Shown: positions 47,075 to 62,239 of the stretch, piece by piece
How the letters are laid out: the number at the start of each line of letters is the position of its first letter
Numbering within the stretch: position 1 is the stretch's first letter
Assembly: GCA_023053685.1 (NCBI GenBank)
Contig: JALIGW010000026.1
Coordinates: 2,139,318-2,203,317, forward strand
Direction of reading: 5' to 3'
From: Diadophis punctatus similis
Taxonomy: Eukaryota > Chordata > Lepidosauria > Squamata > Dipsadidae
Length of the DNA: 64,000 bases
The notes under the pieces: generated by a model
The model's input: only the letters and a program-made list of their open reading frames with translations
What the model was told of the DNA's origin: nothing
Database searches by the model: none
Made by a program: the position numbers and the translations under genes

Positions 47075-47255
47075 AATTGCTGAGTTGGAAGGGACCTTGA
47101 AGGTCTTCTAGTCCAACCCCCTGCTCAAGCAGGAGAGCCTATCCCATTTCAGACAAATGGCTGTCCCGTTTCTTCTTGAAAGGAGTTCCACTGGTTAATT
47201 GTTCTCACTGTCAGGAAATGTCTGCTAAGTTCTAGGTTGCTTCTCTCATTGGTTC
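47075..47255 (-). mobile_element. CR1 LINE 3' end
   Basis: Reverse copy with an inner deletion of about 35 bp: TTTCTTCTTGAAAGGAGTTCCA. The ATCT array starts directly after it. Confidence 0.87.
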
Positions 47256-47259
47256 TGTC

Positions 47260-48530
<1,271 letters not shown>

Positions 48531-48539
48531 TTTTAACAT

Positions 48540-49500
48540 ATAGGCTGCTTTAGCTGGATAGAACTTTAAGCAACATACACTCTAAGACCACAGAAAGATT
48601 ACTGTAAAACAGGAAGAATAATACAGCACAACAGGATTTCTACATATCATACATCTTGGATTTTCCCCTCCATTCCCCGAAGAACATTTTACAGATTTTT
48701 CTAAAGGTCTACGGGGATAGGAGAGACTCACACATCTTTCTGTGATCTGTGTTGAAAATGATTTAAGCCTCTATGGTCAATCTTTGAAATAGTTTGTTCT
48801 CCCAAACGCACAGGATTTTATTCTATTTTACGTTTTTGTAATACGGCAGCCTGGAGATTACAGCTCTAATCCAAAATATGGAATTGGAACCTGGTTTCTT
48901 AACAATCCCCTCCTCTCCCACCCACCCCCACCCCCTTTGTCCTCCAACTCTACCAACTAACTTGGTTTCAGGGGGCTGAAAGGAACTTGCTCAAGGTGCT
49001 AAAATAGGCTTGGGCCAAGAGATCAGATTGCAGGACCAAAATAGACCGGGGGCCGCAGCCGTGACAGCTTGTCTCCGCCACCTTGGAAATCTGAACTGAG
49101 AAGAGCGACAGGCCAGACAAACCCAGTTTGTGGCCGGCTCTGTGTAGAAACGACAATGAGCAAACCATGGTAGAAGAGGCATGTTACACCTTCATTGCAA
49201 AAAACTTCCAAATCCATTGAAGAATTTCCGAACTTGCAGAATTACCTATTGTGGATAGGATTGCAGAATATGTTTTGGCCCCCAAGCAAAAAAAAAAAAA
49301 AAGGATGCTAAAATCTCACTCTTGGATTTTTCCGTCAGGGGAATGTCTCGGCTGGACTACTGCAGCCAGCTTTCTCGGGGCACGTCCTTTGAGATGGTTT
49401 GGAAATGTCTACCAGAAAGCGGCAGTTGGGCCTCTGAGTAGATGTTCAGTATGCTGTAAATCTCCAGGTTCAACTCCCAGTTTTTCCACTTCTTCTTTTT
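48540..49500. other. Unassigned spacer
   Basis: Unique DNA with a poly-A run at 49287-49301. No exon, LINE or SINE words recognised. Confidence 0.4.
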
Positions 49501-49507
49501 TTACTAT

Positions 49508-49562
49508 CAATAGTCTTCTACTTACAACCATTCATTTAGTGACTGTTCGAAGTTACAGTGGC
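49508..49562 (+). mobile_element. Truncated left end of a CTCGACTTAC-type MITE
   Basis: AATAGTCTTCTACTTACAAC to TCGAAGTTACAGTGGC is the first 55 bp of the family. The rest is replaced by the TTCTA array. Confidence 0.75.
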
Positions 49563-50685
49563 TTATTCTATTCTATAGTTTATTCTATTCTATTCTATAG
49601 TTTATTCTATTCTACTCTACTCTACTCTATTCTATAGTTTATTCTATTCTGTAGTTTATTCTATTCTATAGTTTATTCTATTCTATTCTGTAGTTTATTC
49701 TATTCTATAGTTTATTCTATTCTATTCTATAGTTTATTCTATTCTATTCTATAATTTATTCTATTCTATAGCTTATTCTATTCTATAGTTTATTCTATTC
49801 TATTCTATAGTTTATTCTATTCTACTATACTCTATTCTATTCTATACTCTATTCTATTCTGTAGTTTATTCTATTCTATAGTTTATTCTATTCTATTCTA
49901 TTCTATTGTTTATTCTATTCTATTCTATAGTTTATTCTATTCTGTAGTTTATTCTATTCTATAGTTTATTCTATTCTATTCTACTCTATAGTTTATTCTA
50001 TTCTATTCTATTCTATTCTATTCTATTCTATTCTATTCTATTCTATTCTATAGTTTATTCTATTCTATTCTATAATTTATTCTATTCTATAGCTTATTCT
50101 ATTCTATAGTTTATTCTATTCTATTCTATAGTTTATTCTATTCTACTATACTCTATTCTATTCTATACTCTATTCTATTCTGTAGTTTATTCTATTCTAT
50201 AGTTTATTCTATTCTATTCTATTCTATTGTTTATTCTATTCTATTCTATAGTTTATTCTATTCTGTAGTTTATTCTATTCTATAGTTTATTCTATTCTAT
50301 TCTACTCTATAGTTTATTCTATTCTATTCTATTCTATTCTATTCTATTCTGTTCTATAGTTTATTCTATTCTATTCTATTCTATAGTTTATTCTATTCTA
50401 TTCTATTCTATTCTATTCTATTCTATTCTATTCTATAGTTTATTCTATTCTATTCTGCTCTACTCCTATTCTATTCTATTCTATTCTATAGTTTATTCTA
50501 TTCTGTAGTTTATTCTATTCTATAGTTTATTCTATTCTATTCTATTCTATTTTATTCTGTTCTATTCTATTCTATTCTATTCTATAGTTTATTCTATTCT
50601 ATTCTATTCTATTCTGTTCTATTCTATTCTATTCTACTCTACTCTACTCTACTCTACTCTACTCTACTCTACTCTACTCTATGAA
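49563..50685 (+). repeat. TTCTA (AATAG-type) pentamer array, 1.1 kb
   Basis: Units of TTCTA are mixed with TATAGTTTATTC and GTAGTTTATTC variants. A block around 49749 (CTATAATTTATTCTATTC then ATAGCTTATTC) recurs at about 50070, so about 320 bp have been duplicated in tandem. The right end changes to (CTCTA)n at 50634-50682. AATAG expansions are known in snakes, where CR1 tails are thought to seed them. Confidence 0.93.
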
Positions 50686-50689
50686 CTCA

Positions 50690-51145
50690 TGGCATCCCAC
50701 AACACTTAAAGATCCAAACAGTTTTGAGCGCAGAGGTTCATCCTGGAATTGTGTTTTTCTCTCAGCCCAGATTAACTCTTGAATGTCGGGATGAAATCTG
50801 GAGTGGGAACATTTGGTGCGCAGGATGAAAAATCAACAGGCAAGTCTATGAAAGAAACCTTCTCAGCTGCATTCATCCAAGCAGTCCACCTGCCGACTGA
50901 AATAGCCCTTTTCCTGGGTTGATGCAAAGCATGGGACCACAAAGCCAATCCAGCAGATTGGGTTTTCACAGTGCAAACTCAAAATAGAAAAAAAGAAGAA
51001 AAAAAGCTTTTGCAATATTTGAATACATTGTGCAGATGCAGTTACTCAGCATTGACCTGAGTTGTGAATTAGATGTGTGAACACAGTCTAAATGTGTCAT
51101 CAGTTCATTTCTACACCTTGAAATCATAATGCTGCTTGGCAGAGT
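50690..51145. other. Unassigned spacer
   Basis: Unique DNA between two arrays. Nothing recognised. Confidence 0.4.
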
Positions 51146-51147
51146 CC

Positions 51148-51575
51148 CTTCCTTCCTTCCTTCCTTCTTTCTTCCCTCCCTGCCCCCTTCCTCCCTTCTT
51201 CTTTTCCTTCTTTCCTTCCTTCCTTCCTCCCTCCCTCCTTTTTCTTTCCTTTCTTCCTCTTTTCCTTCTTCCATTCCTCCCTCCCCCTCTTCTCTTTTTC
51301 CTTCCTTCCTTCCTTCCTTCCTTCCTTCCTTCCTTCCTTCTTCCCTCCCTGCCCCCTTCCTCCCTTCTTCTTTTCCTTCTTTCCTTCCTTCCTCCCTCCC
51401 TCCTTTTTCTTTCCTTTCTTTCCTTTCTTCCTCTTTTCCTTCTTCCATTCCTCCCTCCCCCTCTTCTCTTTTTCCTTCCTTCCTTCCTTCCTTCCTTCCT
51501 TCCTTCCTTCCTTCCTTCCTTCCTTCCTTCCTTCCCCCATCTCTTTCTCTCTCCGTCTCTTTCCCTTTCTTTACT
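51148..51575 (+). repeat. Pyrimidine array with a tandem duplication
   Basis: About 425 bp of C/T. A block with CTGCCCCCTTCCTCCCTTCT and CCATTCCTCCCTCCCCCTCT occurs twice about 175 bp apart, with CCTT runs between and after. Confidence 0.92.
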
Positions 51576-51731
51576 GACAAAACTGCTTCTTGATAGCAAA
51601 AACCAGAGGCTGAGATTTTTTTTCCCATCAACCCTCCCCCCCCCTTTCCATTCAGATTTTATTTGAAAGCTGCAATGGAAATAACTCCAAAACAAAAACA
51701 AAAAAACAAAGAGGGGAAAAAATATAATAAA

Positions 51732-51824
51732 CAGCTGCAAAACCCTCTCTTCCCTTCTCTGCCCCTTCATCAGCTTGCTGGCAGCTCAGAGAAGAATCCC
51801 CTCGCTGCCTACCCCAGCCAGCTG
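51732..51824. promoter_or_regulatory. Two CAGCTG E-boxes upstream of PLPP7
   Basis: CAGCTG at 51732-51737 and 51819-51824 is the E-box form preferred by myogenic bHLH factors. PLPP7 is a muscle-enriched gene, but so short a motif also occurs by chance. Confidence 0.3.
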
Positions 51825-52249
51825 CTCTCCAACCCCCCCCCTGGACTCCAGAACCCATTATCCCAGCCCTATCAGCCAGGGAGGATGGGATCTGCAGCCC
51901 CTGGAGCTCAAAAGGCATCAAGGGGTGTAGGAAGTTGCAAAGGGACAGTTGCGGAGTGGCATAAGTAGCATTTGCATCCTTTCTAATCATCCCAGGGAAG
52001 AAACAGTTGAAAAGTGGGAAGAGAGCAGCCTAAAAGCAACCAAACCTTCAGGTTGATTGTCTGCCCTCCTTCTACTTCTACCCATTGGATGCCCAGGCCT
52101 TTCTCAGGTGCCAGAGTGGCTAATTTAGCTGTCAATGATTCCCCACTCCTCCTCTTCCCTCCCTCCCTCGCCTCCTCTTTTCCCAAGATTGGTGGGCTTG
52201 CAAAGCCAATGTTTATGGCCATCGGGCGGGTTCCCCCTCCAGCGGGCGT

Positions 52250-52259
52250 CTATATTTAG
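52250..52259 (+). promoter_or_regulatory. PLPP7: TATA/MEF2-like site of PLPP7
   Basis: CTATATTTAG fits the MEF2 consensus YTAWWWWTAR exactly and contains TATATTTA, which can serve as a TATA box. It lies 170 bp before the ATG. A transcription start near 52280 would give a 5'UTR of about 150 bp. A CCAAT word (GCCAATG) is about 45 bp upstream. Confidence 0.5.
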
Positions 52260-52413
52260 AGTTTTGGGCAGCTTCCCAACCTCATGACTTTTGAGGAGGG
52301 GGATGCCAAGGCTACCCCGGGCTTAAGCGGGAGAGAAGCGAGGGAAGGGGGGGGCTTGCTCTGCCATCCGCCTCCCTTCCACGGCCGAATCTTTCCTCCC
52401 TCCCCCCCTTTAG

Positions 52414-53575
<1,162 letters not shown>

Positions 53576-54320
53576 ATTTTCTTACTCCTTTATCTTCCTC
53601 ATCTTAACCCCTGGCTGCATTGTTATTTTCAGACTCAGTCCTTCATCTGTGAAATGGGTACAGTACTAATCAAACCGAAACTTTGAGAATACTCTAGCAG
53701 CAGAGATCCCTGGCAAAGCCAGAAGCAAGCAAAAATTCATATTGTAGTTCAATTATGCTAGAATTCAGCGAATTCTCAGGGAATACAGTTTGATGTTTCT
53801 GGAACTAACTTGCGTTCATCTCTCACAATCCTGTGACTTCCAAATAAATTCAGCATAGGGTCTCACCAGCAAGTAGGCCCAGCTGTCAAAGATTGAAGCA
53901 AACTTCCAAACCAGGTGGGAAAACATTGGTTTAAATACAGTTCACGGCCACAGGATGCTGAAAATTCGTTTTGTTTAAGGAAAAGTGGGTTTTTGATTGG
54001 GACAAGTCTGTCGAACCTCCGTTTTCAGGGGTAGTATACCAGAAAATTTATTTCTCAAAGAAATTTGTCTCCAAACAAAAACAGGAGAAAGCTCACCTGT
54101 CTGGAAATAAATTTCTCAGAACGTCAATTCTTCCAGATAGGACAAATCAGGCCTGAGAATCTAGGTTTCTCCAGAACATTCCAGAAGGGAAGATTTTAAA
54201 ACATACCTCTGTGATTCAGTCAGCCTGACGAGGCCCTTGGAGAAACTATTATTTTTATTTATTTATTTATCCTCCTTTATTGTTTTTACAAATAACTCCA
54301 GGCGCCTGACATAGCCGACT
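53576..54320. other. PLPP7 intron, unassigned
   Basis: AT-rich unique DNA with a (TTTA)n run at 54251-54271. No exon signal. Confidence 0.4.
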
Positions 54321-55005
54321 CCAGGCACCTTCCTCCTCCTATTTCCCCCCACAACAACAACCCAGTGAGGTGGGTTGGCCTGAGAGAGAGCATCACCCAC
54401 CTTTCTTGCTTAAGATGGGACTAGAACTCACCATCACCTGGTGATTGACCAAAAGTCTCCCAGCCATCTTTCATGCTGAACACAGGACTAGAACTCATCG
54501 ACTCCTGGTGATTGGCCCAAAGTCACCCAGCTGACTTTCATGCCTAAAATGGGACTAGAACTCACCATCTCCTGGTGATTGGCCCAAAGTTTCAGCCATT
54601 TTTCATGAACATAGGACTAGAGCTCCCAGTCTCCTGGTGATTGGCCCAAAGTAATCCAGCTGACTTTCATGCCTAAAATGGGACTAGAACTCACCGTCTC
54701 CTGGTGATTGGCCCAAAGTTTCAGCCATTTTTCATGAACATAGGACTAGAACTCCCAGTCTCCTGGTGATTGGCCCAAAGTAATCCAGCTGGCTTTCATG
54801 CCTAAGGTGGGACTAGAACTCACCGTCTCCTGGTGATTGGCCCAAAGTTTCAGCCATTTTTCATGAACATAGGACTAGAACTCCCAGTCTCCTGGTGATT
54901 GGCCCAAAGTAATCCAGCTGATTTTCATGCCTAAAGTGGGACTAGAACTCACCGTCTCCTAGTTTCTAGCCTGGTGCCTTAACCTCTAGGCAAAACTGCC
55001 TCTCC
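54320..55005 (-). mobile_element. tRNA-derived SINE with internal tandem expansion
   Basis: The ends are those of a normal reverse SINE: CCTCCTATTTCCCCCCACAA (tail side) and AGCCTGGTGCCTTAACCTCT (A-box side). Between them the B-box segment GGACTAGAACTC occurs nine times (from 54418 to 54938). Spacing alternates 67 and 62 bp over most of it, so the later units are 129-bp dimers. Confidence 0.9.
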
Positions 55006-55750
55006 ATTATCTTCCAAGTCTCCATATTTTTTCCTTTACGACCCCGAGGATGAAGAAATGGATAATATTTTGGTGAGGAAAGGGTTTTGAAAACACCAAG
55101 GGGGAGAGAGCACTGTGTTCTTGTGAGTTGCCTCTCTAATCTAAATCGACACACGGTCAGAAAGATGGGAAAGAAGAAAAAAAAGCAGTGCATATTCAAG
55201 TCGACACCCCAAGGCCTCGAAGGACGTGGAGAGGGATTTTTGTTGCAAGATTGGAGGCCAGGTTGCTCAAAAAATAAATACTCTTAACATAGCTAGGCGA
55301 CCTCGCCGATGAATATTTCAGGACTCGGCCTGCTCTAGCAACGAAGCAGCTATAGATGTATGTGTGTGAGCAATGTGTAAGAAGGCCTTTGACTCACTCT
55401 TCCTATCTTAAAAAAAGATAAGCGAGAGAGTCATGAAGGTTAGAGGTTGCAACAATTTTTTGCACTGGGCGACTAAAGCTTTTCTAACTAAGCACGATGT
55501 TTAAGTTGAGAATTTCCCCAGATGTGCGATGTGCGATGCGGTTCATCTCTCACTTTAAACGACCGGAGTGTTTCCTGTTTTGCAAAGAATTCTGTTTTGG
55601 TTCCGTTTGTATTTATAACAGCCTTCTGAGAAAAAAACCCAACACATCCAGTGAAGGCTGTTTATATATATATATATGTAGGATTTTTTGCTGATAAATG
55701 AAAATAAAGGGAGACTATTATAGATCTATTTCGAGCTTATTTTGCTCTCG
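55006..55750. other. PLPP7 intron, unassigned
   Basis: Contains a short (TA)n at 55664-55677. No gene signal. Confidence 0.4.
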
Positions 55751-55754
55751 TCAG

Positions 55755-55860
55755 ATAGCCATACCCCTTACTGGGATTTGAACCCGGGCCGGCTGCCTTG
55801 CAGTGCAGCACCTTATCCATTAGGCCATAGGCTCTGTTCCCAATCAGCTCTTTCACCAGG
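55755..55860 (-). mobile_element. tRNA-like SINE head
   Basis: The minus strand reads GGCCTAATGGATAAGGTGCT (A-box type) and CCGGGTTCAAATCCCAGTAA (B-box type), close to a real tRNA. Other features argue for a SINE: no clean acceptor stem and sequence continuing beyond the tRNA-like part. (TA)n repeats follow at 55893-55918 and 55938-55960. Confidence 0.55.
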
Positions 55861-55888
55861 AAAGGGTTATATATGTTTTTCTGTCGTG

Positions 55889-55921
<33 letters not shown>

Positions 55922-55974
55922 AATATATGTAATGTCGTGTTATATATATATATATATATATGATAACTGCCACA

Positions 55975-56270
55975 AAATTATCTATGCAGAAAGATGGAAC
56001 GATTTGGCAATAGCTACAATGGAAGACGACAAAACTTGCTGAAACTGCTAAATGGACTGGTCCGATTACAGAAACAGCTCATCCACGTTTATCAATGATT
56101 GGAAAGCCCTTTAGACCTTTTGGGCAAAAAAAAGGGGGGGCATGAACTTGTGATTTATGATTTGGATGGCTAGCAGGATAGATTATAGAAGAGAGTCCAG
56201 ACGCAACCAAAGAGAAGGAGAAGTTAAAATATCCCTCTACTTATAATTGCTCAGAAGAAAATTGGGAAAC
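55975..56270 (+). mobile_element. Possible L1 LINE 3' end
   Basis: Frames with AKWTG, ISDW-like FINDWKAL and HELVIYDLDG resemble the C-terminus of squamate L1 ORF2. The copy is short and frameshifted. Confidence 0.4.
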
Positions 56271-56451
56271 ACTTCTATCTTTTTTTTATGCCTTCTCTTT
56301 TCTACTTTTCTTCTCCTTTTTTTTAGCTTTTTCTTTGACTTTCTCCTTTCTCTTCTTTTTTGTTGTACTTTGGTTTGTACTAGTTCTTACTACTGTTGGA
56401 ACCTTCAAAATGATAGAAAGAGATTATGTAGATACAGACTAGATCAATAGA

Positions 56452-57000
<549 letters not shown>

Positions 57001-57710
57001 CTAGAGATTAGAGAGACAGATATTAGGGAAAAATGAATGAATACAGATTAGAGAGAGATGGAAATTACAGAGAGAGATGGATGGATGGATGGATGATAGA
57101 GATTCGATAAGGATTATAGATGGCTCACTTGTTAAAACAACCATCTGAAGACATACACGCATAAACACCTTCTGAAGGTTGCCCAAGAAATAATAAATAA
57201 AGAAGCAAACAAACAACTTGCGAATTTCCCAAGAGTTCTGTTTGGGCTCCCTCCTCCTTCGAGGGTTATCTCTCAAATATGGTGCAAAGGGAACCATACC
57301 GTGAATCCCGAGGAGGCTATTCTGGGCTCCCAGTAATTTCCAAATTGGATTTGAGCTGAGAATGCTCTGCGGGAAACCAACTTATTTGCAACATGATCTT
57401 TTCTTGGCACACGTTTGTCTGGGTGAATGTTCCTGAAATCTGGGCAGAAGCCACACTAAAGTATCCAGTTCAGATATACAAACAGTGTTTTCCCCCCCAA
57501 GGACATGGCACTTAGGAGGAACGGAGAATCTCTGGCCAGCTTGTGGCGTAACTCACAACTCCAGTTTTGGATAAGAGAGCTTGATGTCTTCCCTTTGATT
57601 TACCCAGAATAATGTTTTCTGCAGAGTATGTTCATAAATCAGCTTTCTTCTTCTATCGCTTTGCCTCCCTGACTCCCAAAATTTTAGTCAATTTTTTGTG
57701 TGTGTGTGGC
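57001..57710. other. PLPP7 intron, unassigned
   Basis: A short GGAT/GAGA stretch to 57100, then unique DNA. Confidence 0.4.
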
Positions 57711-57711
57711 A

Positions 57712-57890
57712 GTATGGTCTTGTGTTTAAGGCACCAGACTAGAAACTAGGAAATGGTGAGTTCTAGTCCCGCCTTATGCATGAAAGCCAGTGGGGTGACT
57801 TTGGGCCAAATACTAGGAGACGGTGAGTTCTAGTCATGTCTTAGATGTGAACACTGGCTGGGTGACTTGGAGCCAATCCCCTCATTGCAT
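57712..57890 (+). mobile_element. tRNA-derived SINE, unexpanded copy
   Basis: GGCAGTATGGTCTTGTGTTT (A-box part), GTGAGTTCTAGTCCCGCC (B-box part) and CTGGGTGACTTGGAGCCAAT. The B-box segment is already present twice here, an early stage of what is seen at 54320-55005. Confidence 0.7.
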
Positions 57891-57991
57891 TAGGACAAAC
57901 ACATGTTTTATTTATTTAATTAAGAAATTTATATTTATTAAATTGTATATACATTGTATTAATTGTATATAAATTGTATTAATTGTATTAA

Positions 57992-58672
<681 letters not shown>

Positions 58673-59790
58673 AGAGGAGTGATGTCCTCATCAGCTTCCT
58701 TCCATTTTCTGTTTGAGGACATGGACAAGGCAAGAGACATCTCCGAACGGGAGATGTTTTGCAAGAGAACCATGAAGTTTGTTCTTCTAAGAGTTCTTCT
58801 AGAAGTTCTTCAAAGTTTGTTCTTCAAAACGATGGATCTGAACCTCACGAAGCTGAAGAGACCGTTCTGTCTCATGTAACAACCTCATCTGGGAATCATT
58901 GAGATTGATTTTTGATTGATATTTGGCTGTTTTTTCCTCCCCATGATTCCAACCAGAAAGCAAATCCAAGGATCAAGGATAACATTGCTTTCTCTTGCTA
59001 TCTGGCTGTTGAGACATCTCATAGCTCTTGCTTTTTAATCTTGAGAAAAACGTAGAATTTAATGGGGTTTGAGAAATACAGGATGAGCTTCCTTGCCCAA
59101 GTTGAGTTGTCCGCCAATTGTATTGAGACTCCCGTTCTTGGACATCCCAACTTCTCTGCCTACTTTCCCAACTTGGACATCATCCAGATGTATGAATGTT
59201 TCCAGTTCCAGAATTCCCTAGTCAGTATGGTCATTTGCTAAGAATTGTGGGAGGTGAAGTGCAACCTCCATACATGTGGACTTCAGTTTCCAGAATTCTC
59301 TAGTCAGAATGCTCACTGCTGAGAATTGTAGGAGAGGAAGGGCATCTTCAACAAGGGTGGACTTCAGCTCCCAGAATTCCCCACCAGCATCTGGTTAACA
59401 CTGAGGATTCTGGGAGCTCAAGGGGCCCCCTCCAGAAAGGTGGATTTCAGCTTCCAGGTGGTGGATTCTGGAAGTTGAAATTAATGCATTTGGACAATGT
59501 ACCATGGAGGGGAAACTTACACCATGCCTTATAAATTATTGACAATGACACAAGAGCGTTCTGTATCTCTTAGACATTTTTCCCTTGTTTTATTGCCAAT
59601 TTCTTAGCCGAGCAAAATTCAGGAACCATTAAGCGAGCCAGGGTAAGGTGGTGGACTAAGGTGGAAATCGTAATCCGGTTCAAAGCATCATTAGCTGTCA
59701 AGTTTACAAGTCAGTAGCCAAGTTCACACACAATGGATCCTCTGGTGTAAACCTTGATTTGCAAAATAAAGTGTCTGGATTCACCTATTG
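58673..59790 (+). terminator. PLPP7: PLPP7 3'UTR and likely polyadenylation signal
   Basis: About 1.1 kb follows the stop. AATAAA at 59765-59770 (AAAATAAAGTGTCTGG) is the first canonical signal seen. The part 59200-59490 is made of inverted-repeat pieces (see findings). Use of the signal is not proven. Confidence 0.6.
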
Positions 59791-59826
59791 TGCAGAAATC
59801 AAACCCACTAAGGTATGATTTACAGC

Positions 59827-59965
59827 AATGTTTCCCAATCTTGGCAACTTCAAGGTGGACTTCAACTCCCAGAATTCTCAGCAATGGCTAGGCTGACTGT
59901 GGAACTCTGGGAGATGAAGAAGTTCATCTCCCTGGTCATTGCCAAGGTTGAAGAACCTTGACTTA
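59827..59965. mobile_element. Palindromic hAT-type hairpin MITE
   Basis: CAATGTTTCCCAATCTTGGC on the left and GCCAAGGTTGAAGAACCTTG on the right are inverted ends around CTTCAACTCCCAGAATTCTC and its imperfect partner. It lies just beyond the PLPP7 3' end. Confidence 0.72.
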
Positions 59966-60256
59966 GAGCTCAGGGTAAAGTTGATCTCCCACGTTATGCT
60001 TAAATGTGGTTGGTTGCACCATTGGTGGTCAGGTTCATAGTAAGCCATAAACCAGAACAACAATGGCTGAAGTGGCACAATCGAAGCCAAGCTAAGTCTT
60101 GAAGGGGGGTGAAATTGTAAGCCCGACTTTTACCATCAAAGGATGAGTGAAATGAATAAGCTGTGGTTTATGTAGTAATATTGGTTGAAGGAGCCTTGAC
60201 GTAGGATTCATTTAAGCTAATGAATGTTTTGCAGGACAAAATTTATGCAAATGAGG

Positions 60257-60491
60257 CAGGGGTGAAATTCAAAGTTTTCCCCTACCGGTTCTGTGGGCGT
60301 GGCTTGGTGGGCGTGGTGTGGCTTGGTGGGTGTGGCTTGGTGGGCGTGGCAGGGGAAGGATAATGCAAAATCCCCATTCCCACCCCACTCTGGGGCCAGC
60401 CAGAGGTGGTATTTGCCGGTTCTCCGAACTACTCAAAATTTCCGCTACTGGTTCTCCAGAACCTGTCAGAACCTGCCGAATTTCACCCCGG
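60257..60491. mobile_element. hAT-type MITE with perfect 8-bp target duplication
   Basis: The ends CAGGGGTGAAATT and AATTTCACCCCGG are inverted repeats. AAATGAGG occurs exactly at 60249-60256 and 60492-60499. Inside are four GGTGGGCGTGG-type units and CGGTTCTCC words. Confidence 0.92.
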
Positions 60492-60499
60492 AAATGAGG

Positions 60500-61425
60500 C
60501 CTCTCCAACTTGCTTATTCAAACCATAGTTTAGTGCTATGGGGAAAGCCAACAACCTCACAGAGAAAATGTGAGGCTAAAATTGGGATGAACGAAACATT
60601 GACTTGATTTTTAAGAGAGTCAAGTAGACCAATGAAAGGACAACTTATAGGTCAATAGGGCTGTTTTTCCCATCCACTACATTGGATGATCTAGAAGAGA
60701 GGGGATCTTCTAATGATCTTTGGAGTCTTTATCACTTGGTGGGGCTGGAATTTAACTTGTAATAAGGGGTCTGATAAGTTTGGTCTTGTTCGTTCTTTCC
60801 GATATTCAGTAAAAGAGCTTAGATGTAATGTTTTGGGGGCAACCATTAGTAACTGATCTGACCTGGCGGTGCTTTTAACATGATTGAAGCCTCACGGAGA
60901 GGCAAAAAAAAAACCCCAACCCATCAGTGGGTCCACATAACTTTGCATCCAAAAGGGAAGAATTTTGCTTCCGTCTCCATAGCAACCGTTGCAGATGGAA
61001 GGATAACTCTCTGTTATAATTCTTTTATCCTCAGAGCTGATGAGTTTCAAAGATCCATCTAAGAGCATCTGAATTTTCTGTGGTCGCTGGGGTTTGGGGT
61101 GGGGTGGGGGGAATATCCTCGCCAAATTGAATGAAGGTAATGTAATTAAATCGAATCGAATTGAATTGCCTTGGGGCTTGTATCGCCTCTGCCTAGCCCT
61201 CCAGCCAATTAACTGGGAGGGCCCTAAGCTCTCCACACTAAATGTGAACTGGTTATGCTGGTTTATGATCTTAATAAAGCTTTGAGTTGAGTTGACTTTT
61301 GATTTGATTTGAGATTTGACTTGAGTTTTGATTTGAGATTTGATCTCGTTTGATTTGAACGTTAACTGCTGAGGCAAACTTAAGTTTTCAGATTTTCAAA
61401 ATATGTTGGCTAAGAATGGGAAGAT
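60500..61425. other. Downstream region, unassigned
   Basis: Unique DNA with a run of GATTTGA-like repeats (61297-61356). AATAAAGCTTTGAG near 61272 could be a polyadenylation signal of an unknown transcript. Confidence 0.35.
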
Positions 61426-61431
61426 TACAAG

Positions 61432-61704
61432 GGTGGGTTCTGGTTTTCTTCGCTGCCTGTTCGCTCCTTGATGCGCTGCGTGGATGCGTGTGCATTGTGC
61501 GCGTGCGCGTGCATGCGCAGTGCTAAAAAACCAACTTCTGTGTGTGTGCAGAAGCAAAAAACAAGATGGTGGCACCTATGGCGCCGCCAAGAGAGCCGGT
61601 TCAGGGGTGTGGCAAGCCTGGGTCGCTGCCGGTTCCAGTGACCAGGCCACCAAGTTAATACCGGTTTCATAGAACCGGTCCGAACCGGGAGGAACCCACC
61701 TCTG
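61432..61704. mobile_element. MITE with GGTGGGTTC/GAACCCACC ends
   Basis: The inverted ends GGGTGGGTTC and GAACCCACCTC enclose a CpG/GCGC-rich centre and CCGGTTC words. It is a relative of the copies at 5860 and 60257. Confidence 0.65.
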
Positions 61705-61739
61705 GAAGATTATGATTCCAAAATTTGGAAAAAGTTGGA

Positions 61740-62000
61740 AGCTCAAGCAATTGAGGGCAGGGCAAGAAGCAATAGGTGGAAGCTTAAAAAATGGAGACCC
61801 AACTTAGAAGTAAGGAAAAATTTCCTGTTGATGACAATGATTAATGGAGCAACTTGCCTCCTATAGTTGTTGCTCCATCGTTGGAGGCTTTCAATTAAAA
61901 AAATTGGACAAATGTTTGTCCAGAATGGTATAAGGTTTCCTTAAGGTTGGACTAGAAGATCTCCAAAGTCCCTTCGAGCCGTATGATTCCATGATTCCAC
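61740..62000 (+). mobile_element. CR1 LINE 3' end
   Basis: Sense orientation: GAGGGCAGGGCAAGAAGCAA to AAGGTTGGACTAGAAGATCT and an ATGATTCCATGATTCC tail. It is more diverged than the NUP214 intron copies. Confidence 0.82.
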
Positions 62001-62239
62001 AAATTCTAGATGATTTAAATTACCGTGCACCGAACACCTCTGTTTTCTTAATGTATTTACCCATGAAGGCCCAGTTTATTTTTCTGCAAACTTTTGTAGT
62101 CTTGCATGCTCAGCAAAACTTGGGGTAGATTTGTAAATATCTGGCTCTTTCTGTAAACTATTTCACAAATCTGCATTCTAACAAGCACGTAAAACCCAGC
62201 GCCTCTTTCAAGATGAAGCCAAGGATGGGAAACGTGATT

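Noticed and set aside
55757..55835. Possible tRNA gene on the minus strand
   Set aside because: A- and B-box-like words are present, but I could not form a good acceptor stem and the sequence continues as a SINE.
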